A DNA stretch of 64,000 bases from Apoda limacodes (taxonomy: Eukaryota > Arthropoda > Insecta > Lepidoptera > Limacodidae), in assembly GCA_946406115.1 (NCBI GenBank), contig OX291550.1, positions 29,922,722 to 29,986,721 of the forward strand. Direction: 5' to 3'. This document shows, piece by piece, positions 32,130-43,547 of the stretch (the stretch's first letter is position 1; every line of letters starts with the position of its first letter). The notes beneath the pieces are model-generated. The model made no database searches. It worked only from the letters and a program-made list of their open reading frames with translations, and was not told the DNA's origin. Made by a program: the position numbers and the translations under genes.

Positions 32130-34004
32130 GAACTCTTATCTTGATCTTTTATGATTTTCCGTAAACAAGGATTTGACAACAGATCTGTGTAAAAACCAAT
32201 CTGATATTTTTAATTTTTCAGCCCACTGTCTTAAATTTTAATACTATGTGTTTTCTGGGAAAATAAGCTTATTTACTTGCTTATTTAATTTCGAAACATT
32301 AATTAATATTTCAATGGTCGAATGACCCATATAGCTGGCTACTTATCAATGAGTTCTGAGTTCGCTTCTACCCAGCAGTTAAAATTGGGATGACTTTTTT
32401 GAAAATTTAATAATTTTGGTTTGGAGTTCCGTAACCTTGACAGTATAATAAATAATAAAGAATGCGCCTAAATAGTTCTGGGAAATGATTTTTTCATATT
32501 TTTAGGTAACGCAGTATGATTTTATAATAACCGTCAAGTTTATAGGTTATTGCTGCTAAACTATATCGATAGATATACACGGATAGATGGTGTCAATTCT
32601 TGCCTCATAGCATTTTATTTCAGAATTGTCCATGCACTTTTGCAGCGCAGTTCGTTACTCTTCACGCCACAACAACAAAACCGATTTGGCTGAAATTGGA
32701 AATAAAGATAACTTATACCCTAAATTAACACAAATTAACAAAATGTAGATTTTACCCTAGAAAATACAAAAGTTTTAGCAGGAATAACTATAACTAAATT
32801 ACTACAGCTCTAGCAGCTATAGCAAACTTCTTCACTATGTAGGAATCATACGCCGATAACCAAAGTAGAAGTGGACGGAGACCCAAGAAAAAGCCAGTGA
32901 GTTTATAAGTATCAAAAATGATACGTAGACTGTTAAATCTATAAAAGGATTTCAAAAGACCATTTGTTGAATAAGTCAGATGCTATAAAACTTGCAATCT
33001 TGAGGAATCAGTCATATCTCGGGGGAAATTACACGCGTACTCCCTTCACGATATTTAATAAATACGTGTTAACTGTATTAAACAAATTGCTACTGCGAAT
33101 AAAATTACGAATTTTATTACAATCAACTTTTAAATAACTAATTTAGTCTCCATTCACATTAAAAAAATAATTTCAAAAATACTTTTTTGAAAAACATTTA
33201 CCTGGAGAGCCTGGAGAGGCTACCAGAGTTGTTGCAGATTTAGACCGAGAAAAAACTGTAACATTACAACTTAGTTTCGCAACTTAAGCATCTTTACCCA
33301 GTAGTCTTCGATCAGAATTTGTGTTGTAATAAATCAACTTTGATGTTAAAGATTGATGAAATAACGTTATAAGTCAGACAAGAAAATGGCGAAGATAGAT
33401 ACAGACATCGCAAAGCAGTCAAGCTGTATAACGTAAACAAAACAATACAACACAAACTGATATGATTCAGTTTATGAAACTATTACTGAGAAATAGATAT
33501 GGAAATAAACTGACAGTGGATATGCTCAATGTTTTTTTTTATTTGAAAATCAAAATTCATCAAATTATACTTTAAATGTAATTTTTTTTTTTTTGATTAA
33601 TTAAACTTTTCTGACATTTCTTTGAAATTTATAAATCAAATTTTTTTGTGCTGTCTGCTTAATTTTCTTTTTATTTTTTATTTAATTATTGATTTAATAG
33701 TTTTGTTATCTTCGGAGCTAATGATATGATGCAGACGGGTAGATAAAGCCCGTAACCCAAATAAGCTGCAATAAACATTAAATTTATGTATCTATAACTT
33801 CATTGACGCCACACGCCCGCGCCTACGCTTCATTGCGTCAACTGTATCGATAAATTGAGTTACTTTTTAATAAGATAGCGTTAACAGTAAGTTAGTGCTC
33901 AGAAAAAAGTATATAACAGTTTTTAAGATTTAAAAGTGCCTCCAAAATGTCTTTAGACCAATTATATACTCCACGTAACATTACCATTTTTTTTAAGAAG
34001 AATA
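32130..34004. other. Non-coding stretch with Helitron-like fragment
   Basis: Near 32640-32730 the sequence TTCACGCCACAACAACAAAA-CCGATTTGGCTGAAATTGG resembles the 5' part of non-autonomous lepidopteran Helitrons. The rest is AT-rich with homopolymer runs near 33530-33700. No gene recognised. Confidence 0.4.
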
Positions 34005-34117
34005 AGGCTGTCCTTCTAGGATTCCGTAGTAAATTGATGGCAAAAACGAAACTCTTTTAGGTTGTCCGTCTATCCGTATGTCACAAAATTAAAACTTTGC
34101 TGTTCTCAAAACACACA

Positions 34118-34470
34118 GTTTATGTACCGGTGAGTGCACTTGTATAACGCAAAGAATATGTACCGTAGAGTGCAGTGTGCAACACACAGAATATGTACTG
34201 GTGAGTGCAGTATACAACACACAGAATATGTACCAGTGAGTGCAGTATACAACACACAAAATGTTAACGAGTGAGTGCAATATACAACTCACAGAATATG
34301 TACCAGTGAGTGCAGTATAAAACACACAGAATATGAATCGGTGAGTGCAATATACAACACACAGAATATGTACCGGTAAGTGCAGTAAACAACACACAGA
34401 ATATGCACCGGTGAGTGCAATATACAACACACAGAATATGTACCGGTGAGTGCAGTGTACAATACGCAGC
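34118..34470. repeat. 35-bp minisatellite, about ten units
   Basis: Unit: ATGTACCGGTGAGTGCAGTA then TACAACACACAGAAT, imperfectly repeated; third-codon and C/A variants differ between units. Because the unit is not a multiple of three, all three frames stay open on the minus strand, giving chance frames of 72-116 codons. Just upstream (34005-34090) is a fragment of the 'gggttccgta' repeat. Confidence 0.9.
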
Positions 34471-35466
34471 AGTAAACTGCAGTAGGAAAGAGCGCATAGC
34501 TAAACACTGAATGTAAAAAAGAGAAAGCGCGTTCTTCTTTGGTGCCAAATAATTTAGTCGGTCCTGGTCTTGAATAGTAGATACATATAAAATGGAAAAA
34601 GAGAATTTGAACACGAACCGCGAGATGAGTCCGTCAATAATCTAAATCCGACAATGATCTCAAAACCGAGACTTGTATAGAGCTTTACTCAACAACGCAA
34701 AGTAAGAAACAGAATTTAAACGCAGAATTACTTTTTTTTTGTTTAATTGTAGATAAAAAGTCAGAAAATCCTGCCTTTTTTTCTTGAAACCAGCGCTATG
34801 GCAGCGCGGTCGATCGTCATTTGTCAGTTCGATATTTAAAATATTAAGAATCTTTTACTATTTTCGTGTTTATCTTTATAATAAGAAATGCCATGCTTAA
34901 AAATAGTATAGGAGTTACTGTTGTCTTTTATGTCAAGAAATATGTTTTTTTTTTTAATATTATTGCAATCCAGAAACGATATCCTCTATGTGTTTTTTTT
35001 TCAAATGATTTTTAAACATTTTATAGTTTTTTTCAGTATAAGCTGTTACAGTCCTAATAAGATCGTTATTTGTTTCTCAGTCCTCGCGGTTACACTAAAA
35101 AAACAGGGGGTTCCGGATTACAGCAGCTACGGGTTAAAGATTTATGCAGCATCATTTGAGAGATTTAAAACCCGGGATACGAAGTCTTTTATGATGTTTC
35201 ATATTTTTCGAGTTTCTTCAAATACAAACAATATATACATAAACAACTAATCACTTTACTGTTACGAGAACACAGCTCATATAAACTTTACGTGTTGTGT
35301 TAAGATCTTCTATCTGATACGTGTATCTCACATTGAAATAAACGCAGAAAAAACTACTTTCTGCTTTTCTATACACGACAATGGTATAATAAATTTCATG
35401 TCTTACTTTCCTTATAACTTTCGTACGCGATGAAAAAAAACACTTCATAAAATGTCTGTATTATAA

Positions 35467-35603
35467 TGGTAACAAGTCGCTGCCTGTCGCCGAATGTCTG
35501 TGTCGTAATATAAGAAAGAATTAGTTTACCTACCTAATAGAAATATACAATCGGCAATACAGGACAATACCTACATATTTCGTTCACAAACAGCGACTTG
35601 TCA
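35467..35603. repeat. Small foldback element
   Basis: GGTAACAAGTCGCTG at 35467-35481 faces CAGCGACTTGTCAC at 35590-35603; similarity of the arms continues a few bases inward. About 137 bases in all, consistent with a short MITE, but no target duplication is visible. Confidence 0.5.
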
Positions 35604-36297
35604 CGTTTATTCCGATGATTTGTGACTATTGTGTTGTTCATCTTTGTCGGTATTTGCGCCATTTGTTACCATTGAGCTAAGGTATATCCTTATATTTTAT
35701 TTTCTTGATGACGTTGTATTTTGGAAAATAAATATTGATTTGTGTTTACGTTCTACATTACCGACTGCTACTATGATACTGTGTCGTTCGAAAACTCTTA
35801 TCTCATGACACCAATTTTAAAACCATAATATTAACCCGAAGCGTATAATACGTTTCGAATTTAATGTTTTTAACGACGAACGCTGCCTGGAATTGCGTTT
35901 ACGTTCTCGATGACCTAGATGTTCAACTAGACTTGTGGATTGTACATAGATAAAATAGTAAATTTACTACAAAATATAATGTGAGAAGTCAATGTCAGTT
36001 TGGGTTCTCCCTACCTTTTGTTGATACTGTATGTCGGTAACAAAGATCCTTAATTGAATATTTATGTTACATTAACGTTAATATCCGTTAGCCATTACAT
36101 TTACACTGATTTTGAGTTAAATTCTACATTTATTTTGTATTGTGTGTGGTAAGGTTAGGTTAGTTTTCACCATTTAATTAACACTTTGATTTGTGCATAA
36201 TCTTCGTACTAGACTACTTTATTAGACTATTAGTTATATATTTATTAGGTACGTAGTTCACGTAAATTCAATTATTTTCGTATGTTTTTGATTTATA

Positions 36298-36428
36298 TTT
36301 TCCAATAATATTATACACGTGTAAGTTTGTAAGATGTTTGATTTACAATTTCCACTAATATTATAAATGTGTAAAATTGTAAGATGTCTTATTTAAAATT
36401 TCTACTAATATTATAAATGTGTAAGCTT
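36298..36428. repeat. 50-bp tandem repeat, 2.6 units
   Basis: TCCAATAATATTATA (36301), TCCACTAATATTATA (36351) and TCTACTAATATTATA (36401) start successive units exactly 50 bases apart, each followed by a GTGTAA-TTGTAAGATGT block. The CTAATATTATAAATG motif is common at lepidopteran Helitron-like repeats and also occurs at 58298. Confidence 0.8.
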
Positions 36429-37847
36429 ATTTTTTAGCATAATTTTATAAAGAGTACAAAAAACTTGTTGGTACTACAATTTAAGTGGTCTTATTGCTAC
36501 TAAGCTATTTATTCCAGACAACCTTTCGGTAGAGGAAATCTAATACAATAAGAATTTTGGAGTAGTTGCAACTGGGAACAAAAATTCATCTAAAAAGATG
36601 TTTAGTAATATACATACGCACTAATACATACAAGAATACAGCTTCAATATATCGAATAAATATTAAAACGAAATACACGTTATTACATATTACTTAAAAA
36701 AATAACATGTCTTAAGCGTATGTAATATACATATTATTGTGACCGATAGTAATTGGGCTTGTCTGATTGTAGCATTCCATACCGTAAATAAATCATGGTG
36801 AAAGTGAGTGAAATGTGAAGGAAACTGCAGGAGTAAATTTGTAGAAGATCTTAGGTTTTGTAGAGGCATAAAGGAATTAAAATCCATTTTTAAGATAAGT
36901 TATGAACAGAACGGTATGAAGAAGAAAAAGAATTCTGGCTTTGGCTAGTGGGAAGCCGCTTGAGATTACAACGAAACTCTGATACGTGATCATATTTGCG
37001 TAATATAGATACATTGTATTGCATTGTCATCCGATTAACGTGTGTATGTAAAACATCAGCCTAACCGGAAACTGGGAAGTGAGTGAAGTTTAAATAAAAA
37101 GATTAGATTACAGACAACGGGACAGGTGAAACTGAATAAAATCTTGTAAAAATACAAGTCAATAAAGATACCTTCATGTGTAGTTAATACTAAAAAAAGT
37201 GAAATTTGATACTCGAAGTACCAACGGAACGTATATCACACAACGCCCTCTGAAGAGGACGCACTGTAATAAAATGACAATTTACGTTAAGTCAGAACAC
37301 GTATGACGACTATAAACATCGCTAGGCTTATAGGTTTACCGATCATTTTAAAAGACATAAAACATTTGCTTACATTCATTTATGTATTTATTTATATCTT
37401 TACTAGTCTTTACCTGTGGTTGCGTCTGCTCAGATCATAATTTACTATACTAACTATAATAATGAAATTTTAGTGTAATGTTACTTAAATATTAAGTTAA
37501 ACGTCTAGTTATTAAGCCACGTAAACAAAATGAAAATATATTCAGCGTAATATTTAATTATAATTTTTGCGTGATTCCATAAAAAAATATCAGTCATACA
37601 AACAGAAAAATCTAAATAAAATAGTTTTGCACTAAAAAAGAATTACTGAAATAAACTTTTCAGAGAATGATGTAGTTACTTATCTAATCTTTTTCAATAT
37701 AGTTTAAGTAACGTTTGTTTTAATAACTTGAATATAATTCTTAATTTTTAATTTTTTTTTAATTTTTAATAAAATTAAAGCTATTTATTGAGCAGGAAAA
37801 GTAAAAAAAAACGAAGAGTTGACATGTAAATAAATATGTCATCAGTC

Positions 37848-38030
37848 TTAGGGTGAAGACCATGGACTGATAAGCGCAGCGTGGATCGCCCTCCAACCAG
37901 GTGGACCGATGACCTGAAAAAGGTAGCCAGATATAGCGTTATGACAAAGGTGGATGACTGAGTGCGGTGGCGTTCACTGGGAAAGGCCTATATCTAGCAG
38001 AGGACTATGAGCTGAGTGATGATGACATTT
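37848..38030 (+). pseudogene. RTE-type LINE 3' end
   Basis: Reads PWTDKRSVDRPPTRWTDDLK, KVARYSV and VRWRSLGKAYI, the RTE C-terminus, then a stop and a TGAGTGATGATGAC tail of the kind RTE elements carry. 5'-truncated. Confidence 0.8.
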
Positions 38031-39109
38031 AAAATTTGCAGTAATAAATAAATGTGAAGTAAACTACGAACTCAAAAAAAACAGCAAATATGTATTTATA
38101 AGATTATGCCTTATTGTATTTGCCGCCCATTTTGTATTTTAAAACCATTAATGTTGCTACTTGCTGTACAGAAAGAATATATCATCCCATAAAAAACATC
38201 AAAATGTAAAAAAAGTACACGCTAAGCCTCGCACTGCAATCCCTACATCGCAAAAGTTGTGAGATCACTTTGTTTGCTACACATGTCTTTAATTTTTGAA
38301 GTGAAAACTTCTTTAGCGGCGTTGTGCACTTTTTTTGGTATGGCTAAAAAATGATAAACTCGCGTCAGGTCACGTGTCCTAATCGTGGAAATTCGTAAGA
38401 CGGAAACCGTAATGCCACGCCTATTATAATTTTTATTTTTAGTATTCGCGATTATGAGTAGTACAGGGAGGTTGGATATGGAATTTTAATTCTATGACAG
38501 ATTGCTATGTCAAATATACTACGTCAAAAAAGTAAATAAACAAACATTATTATTTCTTGACAATGCCAAAGACATGTCTTGTGACATATTTGAGTGTTAA
38601 GCGTGAATCGTGTGTAAAGGTTTTCACTTCTGCCGGCACTGCAACTCGTTTTTTTGTAACATAAAATCGCCAATTATACCAAAAAACAATAACCTAGACT
38701 GTATGACTCTATCATTACTAAGTTCGCTAAACTGATAAAAAGATTATTGCGTTCGTCGCTAATAGTATATTTAATAATTCTTTTACAGCAAAAACTAAAC
38801 TATTTGTGCAAAAATTAATCTTACTTGTCCCCGTTCTGTTTCCAACCAACTAAATATCGTGTATCTATCGCTGCTTTAAGTACCTTCAAATATGGTGCAA
38901 AACCGATTTGCTCTTGATACTGTTTTTAATTTTGTTGTCATTCTCTATAACTAACTAAATTCTATTAGGCAAAAACTTCCAACTAAGGTATATTATTACT
39001 TTTGGTAACTGATATTTTAAACTTCTAGCTTTACCCACAACGAAGATACACGGGGCCCGAGACTGGTGAATTGCCTCGAAAAAAAATAATACGGCATCGT
39101 TAAGGGTTT
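38031..39109. other. Non-coding stretch with a partial inverted duplication
   Basis: GAAGTGAAAACTTC at 38297 faces GGTTTTCACTTCTGCCGGCA at 38621, and ACATGTCTT occurs in both orientations nearby (38282 and 38573). This resembles a decayed foldback repeat of about 380 bases. No coding region. Confidence 0.4.
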
Positions 39110-39700
39110 TAAATAAATAATAAATTAAATGACATTCACAAATATATGTATATGTAAAAGAGTAAACTGACTGACTGACTGAGATATTAAAGCACAAAAG
39201 CCCAAATTTCTAAGTGAAAGGCATGAGATTATGCACAAAGGTTTCTGTTACTACGTAGGTAAGCACTAAAACAGGATTTTTAGACAATCATCCCCTAAGG
39301 GGGTAAAATAAGGATAAGAAGTTTGCATGGAAGTCCGTCAGTTTTAAAGATAAATGCACAAAACTTGGTAGTTTACATTGAGATTAAAAATTAAGATTTT
39401 CACCTTTTTTAGAAAATCATCATTAGGGGACTAAGGAGCAAAAGGGGGATGAAAATTTGTATGACAATTCCAAATTCTCTGAGTCTAGAGACTTGAAATT
39501 TTGCACAGACAGGCTAAAACTTAGTATTTGACTTTAGGTAAAAAAATAAGATTGATTTGGACGGACACCCTAGACGTTAAAGGGCTGAAAATTTATATGA
39601 GAATTCCGCTAATATTGAAGGTAAAATTGTAAACAGTCAAAAGCTGTCTTTCTTTTTCAAAAGTCGACGCGAACGAAGTCGCGGGCACAAGCTGTATATT
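39110..39700 (+). mobile_element. Non-autonomous Helitron-like element
   Basis: Starts near the CTGACTGACTGACTGA run and passes through several 'cacaaaacttggtagttta'-type lines to a 3' end with the hairpin CGCGAACGAAGTCGCG (39666-39681) followed by GGCACAAGCTGT. This 3' end is the Helitron-type signature also seen at 18729. No coding capacity. The expected CTAGT end is altered. Confidence 0.65.
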
Positions 39701-42700
39701 ATAAGATTCAAATATTATTTTTAATTTAAATTAAGTTTAAAAAACCAGTGATATTCCAGTAATATAAGAAAAATCACATACATTTCGTGTCTGGCTTTAT
39801 GAAAAGATTTAAGAAACGAAATAAATTAAATTAAAGCAATTTAATTATAAAAATACAATAAAATTTACAAAACTAAAACACGATAACACGAAACATATAA
39901 ACAAGTTACAAAATTAGTAATCTACAAAAGTTTTTTTTTTCTTTCTGAGAAACATCAGAAGTCGCAGCGTAGTAGTTATTCTACGCACGTAGCGAGAGGT
40001 GTCGCGTAGCGCTCGTAGCAAAAGTGCTACAAGTTTTTGTGAAATTGTCGACAATGACGCGAAGACGTGAAATGACAGAAAAACACCTTGTGTGCTAAGA
40101 TAAAACTTTGAGTATGACTGTATTAAGAAAAAAGATTTTTAGAAAAAGATTTGCTATCTATTGAACCCACTCTACTTAGACTTTATTTTTGGATAGTAGG
40201 TAGGTTTGGTCAACCTTTTATTATATGTAATTATCTAAAACCATAGATAAGTCATCCAAAAGAATGAGGATTGAATGTGCTTGTATTTTATTTAAATTCA
40301 ATTTCTACTTTCTAGTGACAAATTTAAGTTTTTTCGTGACTGAAAAACACAGTTTAAAATAAATTGATTTTTTCATCTTAATTAAGAAAAGTATTTGAAA
40401 TAGCATTAAACTATTATAGATTCGGTAAAAAAGCTTTTAAATCTATGTCTCCAATAAAAGTTTAGTCCGACTATTTTAAAGCGAGATACTTTGAATTGTA
40501 GGTATTTCGTTTTAAATTTTTAGATTGTGGATCTCACAGTGCGGCGTGTGACTGCGGCGAGGGTACGAAACTTATAAAGTAAAAACAGTTTAAACCTTTT
40601 TGCAGCACGACATACTTTAAATACTTTGTGAACTTTAGTATTTTTATTGTGTTTTAAAAACAGGTTTAACTTTGTTTTACAAGGTAGTCATTTTATAACT
40701 TTACTTTCATTCGTTAAATACAAGTGTCATTATACAAATTATCTCGGTTTTCTACAGATTACCAATTTTATGACGTAGAGAGACTTCAAGCACATCTCAT
40801 TTAGCTCTGTACATAAACTTCTCTTTTCTACCCTAGAACGCTAACGACTATGACTACAAACGAAGTACCTACTTCGAGCGCGAACATCAGATAAGTACCA
40901 GTATGTATTATGTATCATGTTACTAAATTTTGTCACGAAATTTTAGCTCAAAATACAGTTAGGGCTGTCGAGTGTTCTTAGGCTTGATATGATAACAACA
41001 AAAAAAGAAAACAAAAATATGTGCATAGGCAATACATCGCGTCAACCGGAGACATAACTATGCGTCAACACCCCCTCACTACACTATTTCGCAAAGATAT
41101 TGATATAATTATTTTAAGTACTTTTTTAGATAAGTGGCACTGAAATAATCACCGCGATGAAGTTGTTGGGCGCCGCCGTTGGGTTCAGCGAGTCAAACGG
41201 TAGTTACGAGTATATACTTAAAAACCGAACAAGTGCGTGTTGTACACCCGTTACATTAGGGTTCCGTAGAATAAGAGTGGCTTTAGATAACTAAAAAACT
41301 TGCGAAACTACTTTGTTGCTAACAATTTGGGTTAGTAGTACATACATAGAAGTATACTATGACAACGGAACCCTAAATCTTTTCCCTTGACACAATTATT
41401 TAAAATGAAAAAACAGCTAGTTTTTTGCGGTTTTTTCCACGTAAGGTCATTGTTCCGCTCTTTATAGGGTCGTGGCGTGAATTTATATCTTCCTCAATAA
41501 AATTATCCGAATCCAAAACCATCGTCATGTTGCTGATTCCATCTTTAATAATGACTTGTACTAGTGTTCATAACGAAACCTTCAATAATTACGTAAAGAT
41601 CGAGATACATAAATATATACTTTATTGCAAGCAGTTAAAGCCTTTACCCTGACTATCAGTGATAATGAGATATGAATAAAAAACCTGTGATTCATGCTTA
41701 GTATGCTTAGTACATCTTACCTGGGCGCCTCCGGAAAGGTGGCCTGGAAAATTCATTAGCTGCCGGCACATAATGTTCTAGAACCTTCTAAAATCTATAG
41801 GTTTTCTCTTGGGAATTATTTTTAAAGAAAGTCTTAGTCTCAAAGACCGAAAAAAAAGATCCCAGATTTATTTTCAACATAGGTGCCTTAATATTTCTAT
41901 AATATTTTGACGTTTTGACCAAAACTGGTAATATACCTCCGTCGCAGGAGAATGACACGTGCTAGGGGCTTGTTGACCAAGGAACATGTTTATCGTGATT
42001 CAAAACTTCAATTAGTTTTTAATATGAACAGCTCCTTAATAATAATTTAGTTTCGTGCTCACGTAGTTAACGTGATTAATCCTACCGACTGTAAACTGTA
42101 ATATACGTAACTGGAGCTCGTAATCTTGCTGTACTAATAACCAACGAGTTAACATACTTTTAAGCAGGTTATTAGGGTACAGCAGGCTTCGAGATCACAT
42201 TTTTTTTTTAATTTAATATTTAGAATAATATAAAATTTAAAAATATATATAATATTAAAAATTGCATGAAAAATATATACACTTCTTGAATTACTGTTTT
42301 GATGATTTTAAGTATTTTGTTTACTAAAGGGAGTTATGGCTTTTTTTTTCCTACTGGGTGATGGAGAATTTTCAACTTTTCTAATTCTTATCAATAGCTA
42401 CACTAATTCAGCTTCTTATAATAAATCCTTTTTTCTGCTGCATTTTGAATTTTTATTTAGATTTGAAGCATTTTATTTCTTCAATTTATTCTAAATAGTT
42501 TGGACTATGAATTTTAAAAGTTACTTTCTACCTTGAGTTTCCACTCTCGGGAATACCTCGCACTTGCAGTGAGCCGTTTATTGGATTTTGTATGCAGGTG
42601 ACATCGACAAGGTTGTTCACTCAAAACGTTATTTCCTACCCTCAATTTTGAGAATTGTTATTTCTGTTTTCTAGATTTTTGAAATACTTTTGACATATTT

Positions 42701-42977
42701 CAATAACATAACTCGTACGTCTCTTTGTCATCCAGTTCAGTTATTCAGTTTATGTCCAATCATATTCAGATTGTCCAGAATGGCAGGCATATAGCATGAT
42801 ATAGTGTCATGACCCAATCAAAGTAAGGCAAAAGTAAAGGAGTACTACAGCCTAAACATTTAAATTCATTACTACAGTTAGTCATCACCTACTACAACAA
42901 GACAGGCACCGCGACTAAATGTATCATTGACTGGACATCATCCGACTAGCCATATATGACACCTTAGGTTAGTCGAG
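39701..42977. other. Non-coding stretch
   Basis: No gene is recognised. A GC-richer patch at 39960-40075 contains TACGCACGTAGCGAG and GTCGCGTAGCGCTCGTAGC. A pair of 'gggttccgta' blocks (GGGTTCCGTAGAATAAG at 41259 and ACGGAACCCTAAATC at 41365) marks a repeat copy at 41217-41380. The 75-codon frame at 41425-41652 has no motif. Confidence 0.4.
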
Positions 42978-43300
42978 TGCGTTTGCTTCCCGTGATACCG
43001 CACACTTTACCTTACGTTTGCTTCCCGTGACACCGCACACCTTACCTTACGTTTGCTTCCCGTGACACCGCACATCTTACCTTACGTTTGCTTCCCGTGA
43101 CACCGCACATCTTACCTTACGTTTGCTTCCCGTGACACCGCACACCTTACCTTACGTTTGCTTCCCGTGACACCGCACATCTTACCTTACGTTAGCTTCC
43201 CGTGACACCGCACATCTTACCTTACGTTTGCTTCCCGTGACACCGCACACCTAACCTTAAGTTTGCTTTCCGTGACACCGCACACCTTAACCTTATGTTT
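42978..43300. repeat. 35-bp minisatellite, about nine units
   Basis: Unit: GTTTGCTTCCCGTGACACCG then CACACCTTACCTTAC, with C/T changes at one position and a single T-to-A change in one unit. The last two units carry one-base insertions. GC-richer than the surroundings. Unrelated in sequence to the 35-bp array at 34.1 kb. Confidence 0.95.
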
Positions 43301-43547
43301 GCTGTGACTAGACGCCTTTGATGGCCAACTGTATGAATAAAATGATTGCTTCGGCTGTAGTAGTACATGTTTGTCCGAGAAAAAATAGTACAGACGTCTG
43401 CGTATTATTCTTATTCTTATGTTACCCGTCAATAAATGTACCTGATCTTTATTCTGTGGCCTAGGGTATACACATGAATTGGGAATAGCACATTTTTTCT
43501 ACATAGTACTCTATACTACCTTCATCTACGAGGACAAAAAAAGACGA

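Larger units (their letters stand above)
34471..37840. other. Non-coding stretch
   Basis: No gene recognised over more than 3 kb. Open frames up to 109 codons (34921-35250) are AT-rich with no motif. The small repeats it contains are listed separately. Confidence 0.4.

Noticed and set aside
34118..34470. CRISPR-like array
   Set aside because: Units are contiguous tandem repeats without unique spacers, in an evidently eukaryotic sequence; the same holds for the arrays at 27.0, 43.0 and 47.2 kb.
34089..34614. Three overlapping minus-strand frames as a cysteine-rich secreted protein
   Set aside because: A 35-bp unit cycles through all three frames and gives the same peptide in each, so the openness comes from the minisatellite.
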